DNA of 20,758 nucleotides from DASPMP01 sp035758925 (GCA_035758925.1 DASTVV010000044.1:1-20758); one strand, 5' to 3'; shown: positions 1 to 8,600, counted from the first letter of the stretch. Numbers and translations: made by a program. Notes: generated by a model not told the origin, from the sequence alone.

Positions 1-715
1 GGAAGCCATGCTGAACGAGGGCGCCGACATCATCGACGTCGGGGGGGAGTCCACCCGGCCCGGAGCGACCGAAGTGTCTGTCGCTGACGAGCTGGCCCGG
101 GTGCTGCCAGTGATCGAGCGTCTCGCCGCCACCCATCCGGATGCGACGCTCTCGATCGACACCGTGAAAAGCGAAGTTGCACGTGCCGCGCTCGAGGCCG
201 GCGCGCATATCGTCAATGACGTGTCCGCGCTGCGCCTGGACCCCGCGGTAAGTGACGTATGTGCCGCTTTCGGCGCCGGCCTGGTGCTGATGCACTCGCG
301 CGGGGATGTGAGTGACATGGCCAGCCATGTCCACGCCACCTACGGACATGTTGTCGACGAGGTGCTGTCGGAACTGGGCGAGCGGCTGGATGCGGCGACG
401 AAGGCCGGCGTTGCCCGAGAAAGCATTGCGCTCGATCCGGGCGTCGGTTTCTCGAAGCGCACCATGCACTCGCTGGCGGTATTGGGAGGCCTGCCGCGGC
501 TCGCGGCGCTGGATGGCGGACACCCTGTACTCGTAGGTGTCTCCAGGAAACGCTTCATCGGAGAGATCACTGGCGTGCGGGATGCCGCTGAACGCCTCAG
601 CGGGACGCTGGGCGCGAACGTGGCGGCGCTGGCGCTTGGGGCGCGTATCTTCCGCGTACATGACGTTCGTCCGGCGCGCGAGGCGCTGGACGTGGCGTGG
701 CAAATCCTGCGATGA
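1..715 (+). CDS. folP: Dihydropteroate synthase, 5'-truncated by window edge
   Basis: Dihydropteroate synthase condenses 6-hydroxymethyl-dihydropterin pyrophosphate with p-aminobenzoate in cytoplasmic folate synthesis. Reading is open from the left edge in the frame of the ATG at position 8, and that ATG is internal: the residues right after it already form the family block IIDVGGESTRPG, which normally lies about 40-50 residues into the protein. Further signatures follow in order: SIDTVKSEVA and IVNDVSAL (pterin site), LMHSRG, LDPGVGFSK, GVSRKRFIG (substrate and phosphate-binding lysine/arginine) and the C-terminal RVHDV. The missing N-terminal part should carry the GVLNVTPDSFSDGG-type loop. 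The TGA at 713-715 overlaps the cdaA ATG as ATGA, implying translational coupling. The assignment is secure; only the true start is unseen. Confidence 0.96.
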   Translation, partial: EAMLNEGADIIDVGGESTRPGATEVSVADELARVLPVIERLAATHPDATLSIDTVKSEVARAALEAGAHIVNDVSALRLDPAVSDVCAAFGAGLVLMHSRGDVSDMASHVHATYGHVVDEVLSELGERLDAATKAGVARESIALDPGVGFSKRTMHSLAVLGGLPRLAALDGGHPVLVGVSRKRFIGEITGVRDAAERLSGTLGANVAALALGARIFRVHDVRPAREALDVAWQILR

Positions 716-1500
716 ACGGCTTCGAGCACCTGAGACTGCTGCATCCCACGTGGCGCGACGCGCTCGAGATCGCGCTCGTGAGCTTCGTGTTGTACCGCGT
801 GCTGCTCCTGTTCCAGCGCACGCGGGCCGTCCGCATCCTCCTTGGGCTCGCGGTGCTGGTCGTGACGTATGCGGCGGCGTATGTGCTCAAGCTGGGCATG
901 ATCACGTACATCCTGGGACTGGTGTTTCAGTACGGCGCCATCGCGCTGCTGATCGTGTTCCAACCGGAACTGCGCGCCGCGCTCGCCCAGCTGGGACGTA
1001 CGCGTCGCTTCTTCCTCCAGCTCGGCGATGAAGCCGTCGCCGAGGAAGTGACCAAGGCGGCGGAGCGTCTGAGCGCGCTCGGCATCGGCGCGATCATCGC
1101 GCTGGAGCGACAGGTGCGAACCGACGAGTATCTGTCGACAGGTGCGGAGATGCAGGCGCGCGTCAACGCAGACCTGCTCGTGACGATCTTCACGCCCTAC
1201 TCGCCGCTCCACGATGGTGCCGTCATCATCCGCGGGGACACGATCATCGCGGCGGGCTGCATCCTGCCGCTCTCGCAAGCGTCGGTGCTCGACCGCTCCC
1301 TCGGCACGCGGCATCGCTCGGCGCTGGGGCTGGCCGAAGAGACGGATGCGATCGTCGTCATCGTTTCGGAGGAGACGTCGTCCATCTCCCTCGCGGCGCA
1401 CGGACAATTGTGGCGCAACCTCACGCCGACCCAGCTGAAACAGAAAATCATCGGACCCATCGAGCGCACGGAGCCAGCGAAGGTCGGGGTCACGGCTTGA
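712..1500 (+). CDS. cdaA: Diadenylate cyclase CdaA (c-di-AMP synthase)
   Basis: This 262-aa membrane-bound DisA_N/DAC-domain enzyme joins two ATP into cyclic di-AMP. The N-terminal part has three hydrophobic segments (about residues 18-34, 41-60, 64-83), as in the CdaA class. The catalytic domain carries both diagnostic motifs, DGA at residues 168-170 within LHDGAVI and RHR at 200-202 within GTRHRSALG. I chose the ATG at 712 over the in-frame GTG at 697 because it overlaps the folP stop as ATGA and gives the family's usual N-terminus ending in WRDALEIALVSFVLYR. The usual Firmicutes partners cdaR (YbbR domains) and glmM are not adjacent; folP lies upstream and a DUF2723 gene downstream. c-di-AMP generally governs osmolyte and potassium balance and envelope homeostasis; the role here is inferred. 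Confidence 0.96.
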   Translation: MNGFEHLRLLHPTWRDALEIALVSFVLYRVLLLFQRTRAVRILLGLAVLVVTYAAAYVLKLGMITYILGLVFQYGAIALLIVFQPELRAALAQLGRTRRFFLQLGDEAVAEEVTKAAERLSALGIGAIIALERQVRTDEYLSTGAEMQARVNADLLVTIFTPYSPLHDGAVIIRGDTIIAAGCILPLSQASVLDRSLGTRHRSALGLAEETDAIVVIVSEETSSISLAAHGQLWRNLTPTQLKQKIIGPIERTEPAKVGVTA

Positions 1501-3521
1501 GGCCTGGTGAGGCCGGGTCCCCGCGTCTGTCCGCAGGCGTGGTCGGCGCGGTCGCGCTCCTTGTGGTCTATGTGCTCACGCTCGCTCCCGACGTCACGTT
1601 CTGGGACGCGGGTGAGTTCATCGCCGCCTCGCGCTCGCTTGGCATTCCACACCCGCCGGGCACCCCGCTATTCGTGTTGCTCACGAACGTGTGGGCGAAG
1701 CTGCTGTTTTTCCTGCCGTATGCGGTTGCGACCAATCTGCTGTCGGCGACGTGCACTGCGGTCGCGGCAGGCGTCACCGGCGGGCTGGTCGAGCGCGCGA
1801 CGCGCAATACCGCGATGGCTGTCGCAGCGGCGCTCGCCGCGGGTGGAATGTCGTCCGTCTGGCTCAACGCCACCGAGACGGAGGTGTACGCGGCCTCGCT
1901 CGCCCTTGGCGTTCTCATGATCTGGGCGGGCGATCGCGCGGGCAGGTCGAACGAGCTGCGATGGACGTACCTGACGGCGTATCTCATCGCGCTCTCGGTC
2001 CCGCTGCATCTCAGCGCGCTCGTTGCCGCGCCGGTGGCGATCCTGCTCGCGGCGAACGACGGCGATGGGCTTCGTTGGCGAACCATCGCGATTCTTGGCG
2101 GCGTCTTCGTGCTCGTCGTGGGGGCCGGTCGAGTCTCCGTCGCGCTCTCGAGCGTCGGCGCGCTCCTGGTCGTGGTCGGCGCGTTCGTACCCTCTGACCG
2201 CCGTCTCACGATCTCTCTGCTTCGGGACGAGGCGTCCGAAGACCAGTCGCTCTCGACGATGCCGCTCGCATCGACGCATGCGAACCCCGCTGCGCATCGC
2301 GTTCGGATGCCGATCGCGATGCTGATGGTCGCGCTGCTGGGCGTCTCGGCCCTGGCGTTCCTATACCTCCGAGCGCGGTTCGACCCGGCCATCAACCAGG
2401 GCAATCCCGACACACTCCATGCCCTCGCGGATGTCGTGGCGCGCAGACAATACGCCGTGTCGCCCACATGGCCACGCGAAGCTCCCCTGTGGGTGCAACT
2501 GGGGAACTTCGGCCAATATGCCGACTGGCAAGTTGCGCTCTCGCTGGGGCCCACCGTGCTCCCGTCGATCCCCAGGACACTCGGCACGGTGCTCTTCGTG
2601 GGTCTCGGCGTCGAGGGCGGCACGAGGCTTTGGCATACGGACAGACGCCTGGCGCTCGCGCTGCTGACGCTCTTCCTGTGCGGATCACTCGGCGTGCTCG
2701 TGTACCTGAATCTCCACGCCGGCCCGTCCATCGGGTACGGCTTTCTTCCCGAGAACGTCGTCCGGGAGGCGCGCGAGCGCGACTACTTCTTCGTTTTCGC
2801 ATTCTGGCCCTGGGGCGTTTGGGCGGGTGTCGGCGCTGTGTCGCTCATGCAACGCCTGTCGCGGCGCACGTGGCCCGGAGTGCTGCTCGCATGCCTTCCA
2901 ATCGCGCTCAACTGGCAGGCCGTGAGTCGTCGACATCTGCCGGAGCGCGCGCTGCCTCGAGTGGCGGCCGAGGCATTTCTCGAGAGCGCGCCGCGCAACG
3001 CGGTGCTCTTCGTCGTGGGAGACAACGACACGTATCCGCTCTGGTTCGCGCAGCAGGTGCTGCGAGTCCGAACGGACGTCACGGTGGTGACGGTGCCGCT
3101 GCTGCCCACCGAGTGGTATCGCGCCGAGCTTTCGCGTCGGCATTTCCTTCTGACCGCGAAGGGTGTCGGGCGATTCGACAACAGGATGGAGACCGCCGCG
3201 GAGATCGCGGATGCCGCGCGGCGACTTGGCAGGCCCGTGGCGGCGGCCATCACCCTCACACCGGACGAGCGCGATCGGCTTGGCCGACAATGGACGGCAA
3301 CCGGAGTTACCTACTTCGAGGGCAACGAGCGCGTGGACACCGCCGCAGCGCTCCGCTGGTCGCGCTGGGTGAGCGAGCGGCTGCCGCGCGATTCGGTGCG
3401 CGAAACGATCGATCCGGTGAACACCTACTTCCGCAGTCTGCTGGATTGTCCGAGACAGCTCGCGAACCATCGCGCGCAGGGTGATACTGCTCGGCTTGAT
3501 TCAGCATGTAACTACCGGTAG
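1497..3521 (+). CDS. DUF2723 family multi-pass membrane protein (GT-C-like)
   Basis: This is a predicted integral membrane protein of about 674 aa. The N-terminal block has a transmembrane helix followed by TFWDAGEFIAA and then LGIPHPPGTPL (acidic pair Asp37/Glu40, HPPG at 52-55), the signature of DUF2723. That family resembles GT-C glycosyltransferases of the protein O-mannosyltransferase type, whose catalytic acid sits in the first periplasmic loop. Several more hydrophobic helices follow. A soluble C-terminal part contains GDNDTYPLWFAQ (from residue 508) and a VRTDVTVV segment, also typical of the family. The frame is open back to a GTG at 1410, but that would overlap cdaA by 91 nt. A TTG at 1497 overlaps the cdaA stop as TTGA and fits better; a GTG at 1539 is a shorter option. 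The substrate is unknown. Confidence 0.85.
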   Translation: MRPGEAGSPRLSAGVVGAVALLVVYVLTLAPDVTFWDAGEFIAASRSLGIPHPPGTPLFVLLTNVWAKLLFFLPYAVATNLLSATCTAVAAGVTGGLVERATRNTAMAVAAALAAGGMSSVWLNATETEVYAASLALGVLMIWAGDRAGRSNELRWTYLTAYLIALSVPLHLSALVAAPVAILLAANDGDGLRWRTIAILGGVFVLVVGAGRVSVALSSVGALLVVVGAFVPSDRRLTISLLRDEASEDQSLSTMPLASTHANPAAHRVRMPIAMLMVALLGVSALAFLYLRARFDPAINQGNPDTLHALADVVARRQYAVSPTWPREAPLWVQLGNFGQYADWQVALSLGPTVLPSIPRTLGTVLFVGLGVEGGTRLWHTDRRLALALLTLFLCGSLGVLVYLNLHAGPSIGYGFLPENVVREARERDYFFVFAFWPWGVWAGVGAVSLMQRLSRRTWPGVLLACLPIALNWQAVSRRHLPERALPRVAAEAFLESAPRNAVLFVVGDNDTYPLWFAQQVLRVRTDVTVVTVPLLPTEWYRAELSRRHFLLTAKGVGRFDNRMETAAEIADAARRLGRPVAAAITLTPDERDRLGRQWTATGVTYFEGNERVDTAAALRWSRWVSERLPRDSVRETIDPVNTYFRSLLDCPRQLANHRAQGDTARLDSACNYR

Positions 3522-3532
3522 GTTGCTGCCTT

Positions 3533-4255
3533 ATGCCGTTTCTGGACCTGCCGGACCGGGTTCGGGAGGTGCGGGAGCGGATCGACGCGGCAGCACGGCG
3601 CGGCGGACGCGGTGGTGCGGAGGGCGGGGGGGGCCAATCGGTCACGATCGTCGCGGTGACCAAGACCCATGGACCGGAAGCGCTGCGCGCCGCCTGGGAC
3701 GCGGGACTTCGGGACGTCGGGGAGAACCGCGTCCAGGAAGCGCTCGACAAGATGGACGTCCTCAACCTGTCGTTCCGCTGGCACCTCATCGGCCATTTGC
3801 AGCGGAACAAGGTGAAGCACCTCACTCGATTCCATTTGCTTCATGCGATGGACCGGCCTGCACTCGCGGACGCGGTTGATGCGCTTGCCGCATCCACCGG
3901 AGGGGGACGCGTGTTCGATGTTCTGATGCAGGTGAACATCCTGGGGGAGTCCACGAAGGGCGGCTACGCGCTGGACGCCGTTTCCGCCGAGGCGGAGCGG
4001 CTGCACGGACTCGCGGGCCTCCGTCTGCGCGGCGTCATGACCATGGCGCCGTTCGACGCGGACGAGAAGGATCTCCGGGCCGTGTTTGGCGGCGCGCGCA
4101 AGGCGCTCGACGCAGTTCGCGCGGCCGGGCACGAGGAAGCTCGAGAGCTTTCGATGGGAATGTCGAACGACTACGAGATCGCGGTGGAGGAGGGCGCCAC
4201 CTGCGTTCGCCTGGGCACCGTGCTCTTCGGAGCGAGGACGGGGGGGCATGACTGA
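3533..4255 (+). CDS. yggS: YggS/PROSC family PLP-binding homeostasis protein
   Basis: This 240-aa member of the YggS/YlmE/PLPBP family is a single-domain alanine-racemase-type TIM barrel. The family binds pyridoxal phosphate and buffers the B6 pool and amino/keto-acid metabolism without a known catalytic reaction. The PLP lysine is Lys44 in IVAVTKTHG. Other landmarks are DVGENRVQEA, WHLIGHLQRNK (83-93), the phosphate-binding region MSNDYEIA (210-217) and the terminal VRLGTVLFGAR. Between the first helix and the first strand lies a Gly/Arg-rich low-complexity stretch (residues 22-36) encoded partly by a run of eight G; it is unusual for the family and looks like a tolerated loop. No clear Shine-Dalgarno precedes the ATG. 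In Bacillus the homologue ylmE sits upstream of divIVA, as here. Confidence 0.95.
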   Translation: MPFLDLPDRVREVRERIDAAARRGGRGGAEGGGGQSVTIVAVTKTHGPEALRAAWDAGLRDVGENRVQEALDKMDVLNLSFRWHLIGHLQRNKVKHLTRFHLLHAMDRPALADAVDALAASTGGGRVFDVLMQVNILGESTKGGYALDAVSAEAERLHGLAGLRLRGVMTMAPFDADEKDLRAVFGGARKALDAVRAAGHEEARELSMGMSNDYEIAVEEGATCVRLGTVLFGARTGGHD

Positions 4256-4739
4256 CGAGATCTTTCATCTCACGCCGCTCGATGTTCGCCGCTACGAGTT
4301 CGCGCGCGTGATGCGGGGCTACGATCCCGGGCGCGTGGACCAATTTCGCGAACAGGTCGCCGACGAGCTGGAGCGGCTCACGCGCCTGAACCAGGAGCTG
4401 GAACTGAAAGCCCGCGGGTTTCACGACCAGCTCAAGTCGTTCCGCGAGCGCGACAAGGCGCTGAACGAGGCGCTGGTGCACGCGCAGCAGCTGCGCGCCG
4501 AGATGCGGGATCAGGCGGAACGCGAAGCCCAGCTGCTGCTGCGCGAAGCGCAGCAGCAGGCGGAGCGCATCGTCGGCGACACGCAGAACGACATCCGCAG
4601 GCTGGAAGACGAGCTCGCGGCGCTGGAGCGCTTTCGCCGCAGCTATCTGGCGCAGATGCGGGTGCTGCTCGAGCGACAACTGTCCGAGGTTGCCGCGGCC
4701 GAAGCCTCGGCGACCCTGCAACGCCCGCGCAGCGAATGA
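4248..4739 (+). CDS. divIVA: DivIVA domain-containing coiled-coil protein
   Basis: This 163-aa protein opens with the DivIVA N-terminal signature: LTPLDVRRYEF followed by MRGYDPGRVDQF (residues 8-33). That segment mediates dimerisation and recognition of curved membrane. The rest (about 34-150) is almost continuous coiled coil rich in Glu, Arg, Gln and Leu. DivIVA/Wag31/GpsB proteins mark poles or septa and recruit division, chromosome or wall-growth factors. It is short for DivIVA and lacks an extended C-terminal tail. The ATG at 4248 overlaps the yggS stop by 8 nt and follows a run of seven G with GAGG further upstream. The stop overlaps the next gene as ATGA. A polar marker near an Mgl-type polarity system in the same gene run is suggestive, but a functional link is only inference. 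Confidence 0.88.
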   Translation: MTDEIFHLTPLDVRRYEFARVMRGYDPGRVDQFREQVADELERLTRLNQELELKARGFHDQLKSFRERDKALNEALVHAQQLRAEMRDQAEREAQLLLREAQQQAERIVGDTQNDIRRLEDELAALERFRRSYLAQMRVLLERQLSEVAAAEASATLQRPRSE

Positions 4740-5620
4740 GCTCGACGGTTGCCGACGTTGGTCGCATGAGCGCGGCGGAGTTGTACGAGGCTGGCGCAGG
4801 ACTGCACACCCTCGAGACGGTCGAACGCGCGGCAGCACGGGTGCGCGAGCGATGGCCCTACACTCCGGAAGTGGCTGTGATTCTCGGGACGGGCCTGGGA
4901 CGCCTGGCTGCGGCAATCGAATCCCCGACGATCATCGATTACCCGGACATCCCCGACTTCCCACGGTCCACGGTGGAGTCGCATGCGGGACGGCTGATCT
5001 GCGGCACGCTTGGCGGCAAGCTCGTCGTCGCGATGCAGGGACGTCTGCACCGCTACGAGGGCTATACGCTGCAGCAGGTGACCTTCCCGGTTCGCGTGCT
5101 GCGCGCGCTCGGCGCCGAATGCCTGATCGTGTCCAATGCGTGCGGCACCGTCCGCCCTGAGTGGCGGCCCGGCGATCTCATGCTCATCGCGGACCATGTC
5201 AACCTGCTGGGCGACAATCCCCTGATCGGACCCAACGACGGCAGACTCGGTCCGAGGTTTCCGGACATGTCTCGGCCGTATGACGAAGCGCTTCGCGCGC
5301 TGGCGCGCGATGTCGCGCGTGCGGGAGATTTCACGTTGCGCGAGGGTGTATACGCCGCTGTGTCCGGGCCGAGCCTCGAGACGCGCGCGGAGTACGCCAT
5401 GCTGCGCACGATGGGCGCCGACGTCGTCGGCATGTCCACGGTGCCCGAGGTCATCGTCGCCGTGCACGGCGGCCTGCGTGTCCTCGGCATCTCGATCGTC
5501 ACGGACAAGGCCGTGCCCGAGACGCTCGAGGCCACGACGCTCGAGCAGATCGTCGCGGCCGCCAACGCCGCCGAACCGGCGCTCACCGCGCTGGTGCGCG
5601 GTGTGATCACTCGCTTGTGA
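4736..5620 (+). CDS. Purine nucleoside phosphorylase (trimeric PNP/MTAP family)
   Basis: This 294-aa protein of the PNP/MTAP phosphorylase superfamily performs phosphorolysis of purine nucleosides to base plus ribose 1-phosphate. Visible motifs are the phosphate loop VILGTGLG (48-55), QGRLHRYEGY (101-110), VSNACGTVRPEW with GDLMLIADHVNLLG (132-159), the base-site block VSGPSLETRAEY (209-220, Glu215) and GMSTVPEVIVA (232-242). At the position corresponding to human PNP Asn243 (ITNKV) this protein has Asp257 (VTDKA), which may affect base preference. The length and motifs fit trimeric PNP, not hexameric DeoD. A start at 4736 overlaps divIVA as ATGA; an internal Met at residue 11 is an alternative. 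It separates divIVA from ileS, which are adjacent in Bacillus. Family assignment is certain; substrate is not. Confidence 0.94.
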   Translation: MSSTVADVGRMSAAELYEAGAGLHTLETVERAAARVRERWPYTPEVAVILGTGLGRLAAAIESPTIIDYPDIPDFPRSTVESHAGRLICGTLGGKLVVAMQGRLHRYEGYTLQQVTFPVRVLRALGAECLIVSNACGTVRPEWRPGDLMLIADHVNLLGDNPLIGPNDGRLGPRFPDMSRPYDEALRALARDVARAGDFTLREGVYAAVSGPSLETRAEYAMLRTMGADVVGMSTVPEVIVAVHGGLRVLGISIVTDKAVPETLEATTLEQIVAAANAAEPALTALVRGVITRL

Positions 5621-5621
5621 T

Positions 5622-8600
5622 ATGACGATGGCGAAGGCGCCCAACCGATATGCCGAGCTCGCGCCCACGCGCCCGGCGGACGACCTCGAGCGCGAGCTGC
5701 AGGAGCGTTGGCGCGAGGAGCGTCTGTTCGAGCAGACGCTGCAGGCGCACGCCGGCGCGAAGAACTTCGTCTTCTTCGATGGACCGCCGACCGCGAATGG
5801 AAAGCCCGGCATCCACCACGTGTTCTCGCGCACGCTGAAGGATCTGTTCTGCCGCCATCGCGCCATGAAGGGCTTCCATGTGGCGCGCAAGGCGGGCTGG
5901 GATACGCACGGCCTGCCGGTCGAGATCGAGGTGGAGAAGCAGCTGGGCCTCAGCGGCAAGCAGGAAATCGAGGCGTTCGGCGTCGTGGAATTCAACCGGC
6001 GGTGTCGCGAGAGCGTCTGGACCTACAAGGACGACTGGGAGAAGCTGAGCGAGCGGATCGGCTACTGGCTGGACTACGACAACGCCTACGTCACGTACAC
6101 CAGCGCATACATCGAGAGCGTCTGGTGGTCATTGGCGACGCTGTACGGGAAGGGCCTGCTCGTCCGCGGCCACAAGATCCTTCCGTATTGCCCGCGCTGC
6201 GGCACCGCGCTGTCCAGCCACGAAGTGGCGCAGGGCTATGAGGACGTCGAGGATCCGAGCGTCTACGTCGCGCTGGACATCGTCGCACAAGGCGGCGATC
6301 GGACATCGGCTCCAAACGGACATGGGACATCGGACGTGGGAAATGGGGAAGGCGACGCTCGAACCGCGCCCATATCCGATGTCCGATCTCCGATGTCCGC
6401 AGTTCGCATCCTCGTGTGGACCACGACGCCGTGGACGCTGGTCTCGAACGTGGCACTCGCCGTCCATCCAGACCTCGAGTACGTCGAGGTCAAGCGACGC
6501 AACAAGAACGAACCGTCGCTGATTCTGGCCGGCGGGCGACTGACCGGTGTGTTCGGCGCCGATTGGGACAAGCGCTGGGAGGTGCTGCGCCACCTGCGCG
6601 GCTCGGAGCTGCTGGGCTGGCGCTACCGACGCCCGTTCGACTGGCTGCCGTATCCCGAGGGCAAAGAGCACGAGACCATCGTCGCGGGCGACTTCGTGTC
6701 GGCGGACGATGGCAGCGGCGTCGTTCACATGGCGCCCGCGTTTGGCGCGGACGACTACGCCGCTGGACAGAAGTACAACCTCGCGTTCCTCCAGCCCGTG
6801 AACAGCCGCGGCGAATTCCCGAGCGACCTTCCCGTCGTCGGCGGGATGTTCGTGAAGAAAGCCGACGAGCTGCTCATCGAGGAGCTCAAGAAACTCGGCG
6901 TGCTGTGGAAAGCGCAGAAGATCACGCACTCGTATCCGCACTGCTGGCGCTGCCACACGCCGCTGCTGTATTACGCGCGTGGCTCGTGGTTCGTGAAGAC
7001 CACGGCGTACAAGGAGGAGATGATCGCTCGCAACGAGCGCGTGGACTGGCATCCGCCCGAAACGGGAAGCAGACGCTTCGGTGCATGGCTTGAGGACAAC
7101 GTGGACTGGGCCATCTCCCGCGACCGGTACTGGGGAACGCCACTGCCGCTCTGGGTGTGCGACGCCGACGAAAACCACGTGGAAGCCATCGGCAGTTTTG
7201 CCGATCTCGCGACGCGCACCGGGGCGGCGCTGCCAAAGGACTTCGATCCACACAAGCCCTTCGTGGACGAGTACCGATGGCCGTGCAAGGCACCCGGATG
7301 TCAGGGCGTCATGAAGCGCGTGCCGGAAGTGATCGACACGTGGTTCGATTCCGGGGCGATGTCCTTCGCGCAATGGCATTACCCGTTCGAGAACCGCGAG
7401 CTGCTTCAGGGCCAGTATCCCGCGGATTTCATCTGCGAGGGCGTGGACCAGACGCGCGGGTGGTTCTATTCGCTGCTGGCCATTGCATCCGGGCTGGGTG
7501 ATGCGTTGCCGAACAACAGCATCGCACAGGGGGCGTCTGCCTCTCGACCTGATACAGCGCCATATCGCCACGTTCTTGTCAACGACGTCCTCCAGGACGA
7601 CCAGGGCCTGAAGATGTCGAAGCACAAGGGGAACGTCGTCGACCCGTGGCGCGTGATGAAGGAATACGGCGCGGACGCGGCCCGGCTGTTCCTCGTGGCC
7701 ACCGCGGACGTCTCCATTCCGCGCAAGTTCGACGAGCGGGCCCTCCGCGAACAGGCGGTGCGGTTCTTCATCCAGCTGAAGAACGTGTACACCGGGGTCT
7801 TCGCCCAGTACGCCAACTTCGGCTGGTCGCCGTCCGAGCTCGATCCGCCGCCCGAGCAACGCTCGCTGCTGGATCGCTGGATGCTGTCGCGTCTCACGGC
7901 CATCGAGTCCGAGGTGGACGACTTCCTCGAGCGATACGACGCGACGTCGGCGGCGCGCGCCATCATGACCTTCGTCGACGACGAAGTGGCGAACTGGTAC
8001 GCCCGGCGCACCAAGGATCGTCTGTACGACGTGGATGGCGCCGACAACCGCGCGGCGTTCGCGACGCTGTACGAGGTGCTGGTCGTCACGTGCCGGCTGC
8101 TCGCGCCCATCGCGCCGTTCCTGCCCGATTGGCTGCACCGCGAGCTGACGGGCGGCGAATCGGTGCACCTGGCGCCATTCGCGCGCACCAACCCGTTCCC
8201 GCGCGACCCTGCGCTGGAGTCGGCGATGGAGGCCGTGCGCGAGCTGGCGAAGCTCGGCCGCGCCGCGCGCGAGGATGCCAAGATCAAGGTGCGTCAGCCG
8301 CTGCTGCGCGCCGTGTGCGTGGCGCCCGGCGCGGATCAGAAGCTGTTGCGCGAGCTGGTCCCCATCCTTGCCGCGGAGCTCAACGTCAAGAGCGTCGAGT
8401 TCGCCGCGACCGGGGATGCGCTCGTCACACTCAAGGCCAAAGCGAACCATCGCAGCCTGGGCAAGCGGTTCGGCAAGAACACGCCGCTCGCGGCCGCCGC
8501 CATCGAGGCGTTCACGTCCGCCGAGCTTGTCGCTTTCGAGGCTGGCGAGCCGCTGGCCATCACGTTGGAGGGCGAGCCGCACATGCTCACGCCGGACGAC

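Noticed and set aside
1410..1500. GTG at 1410 as the start of the DUF2723 protein
   Set aside because: It would overlap cdaA by 91 nt and add a charged His/Glu-rich leader before the first membrane helix; the TTG at 1497 gives a normal junction.
2468..3484. 338-codon + strand frame inside the DUF2723 gene
   Set aside because: Ala/Arg-rich frame-shifted translation without any domain, while the overlapping frame has family motifs.
6297..6401. CRISPR array
   Set aside because: Units are 7 nt, degenerate, contiguous and arranged as a palindrome, with no unique spacers and no cas genes nearby.
6285..6401. Intein or intron in ileS
   Set aside because: Far too short, the frame is continuous and no splicing motifs are present; a simple loop insertion explains it.
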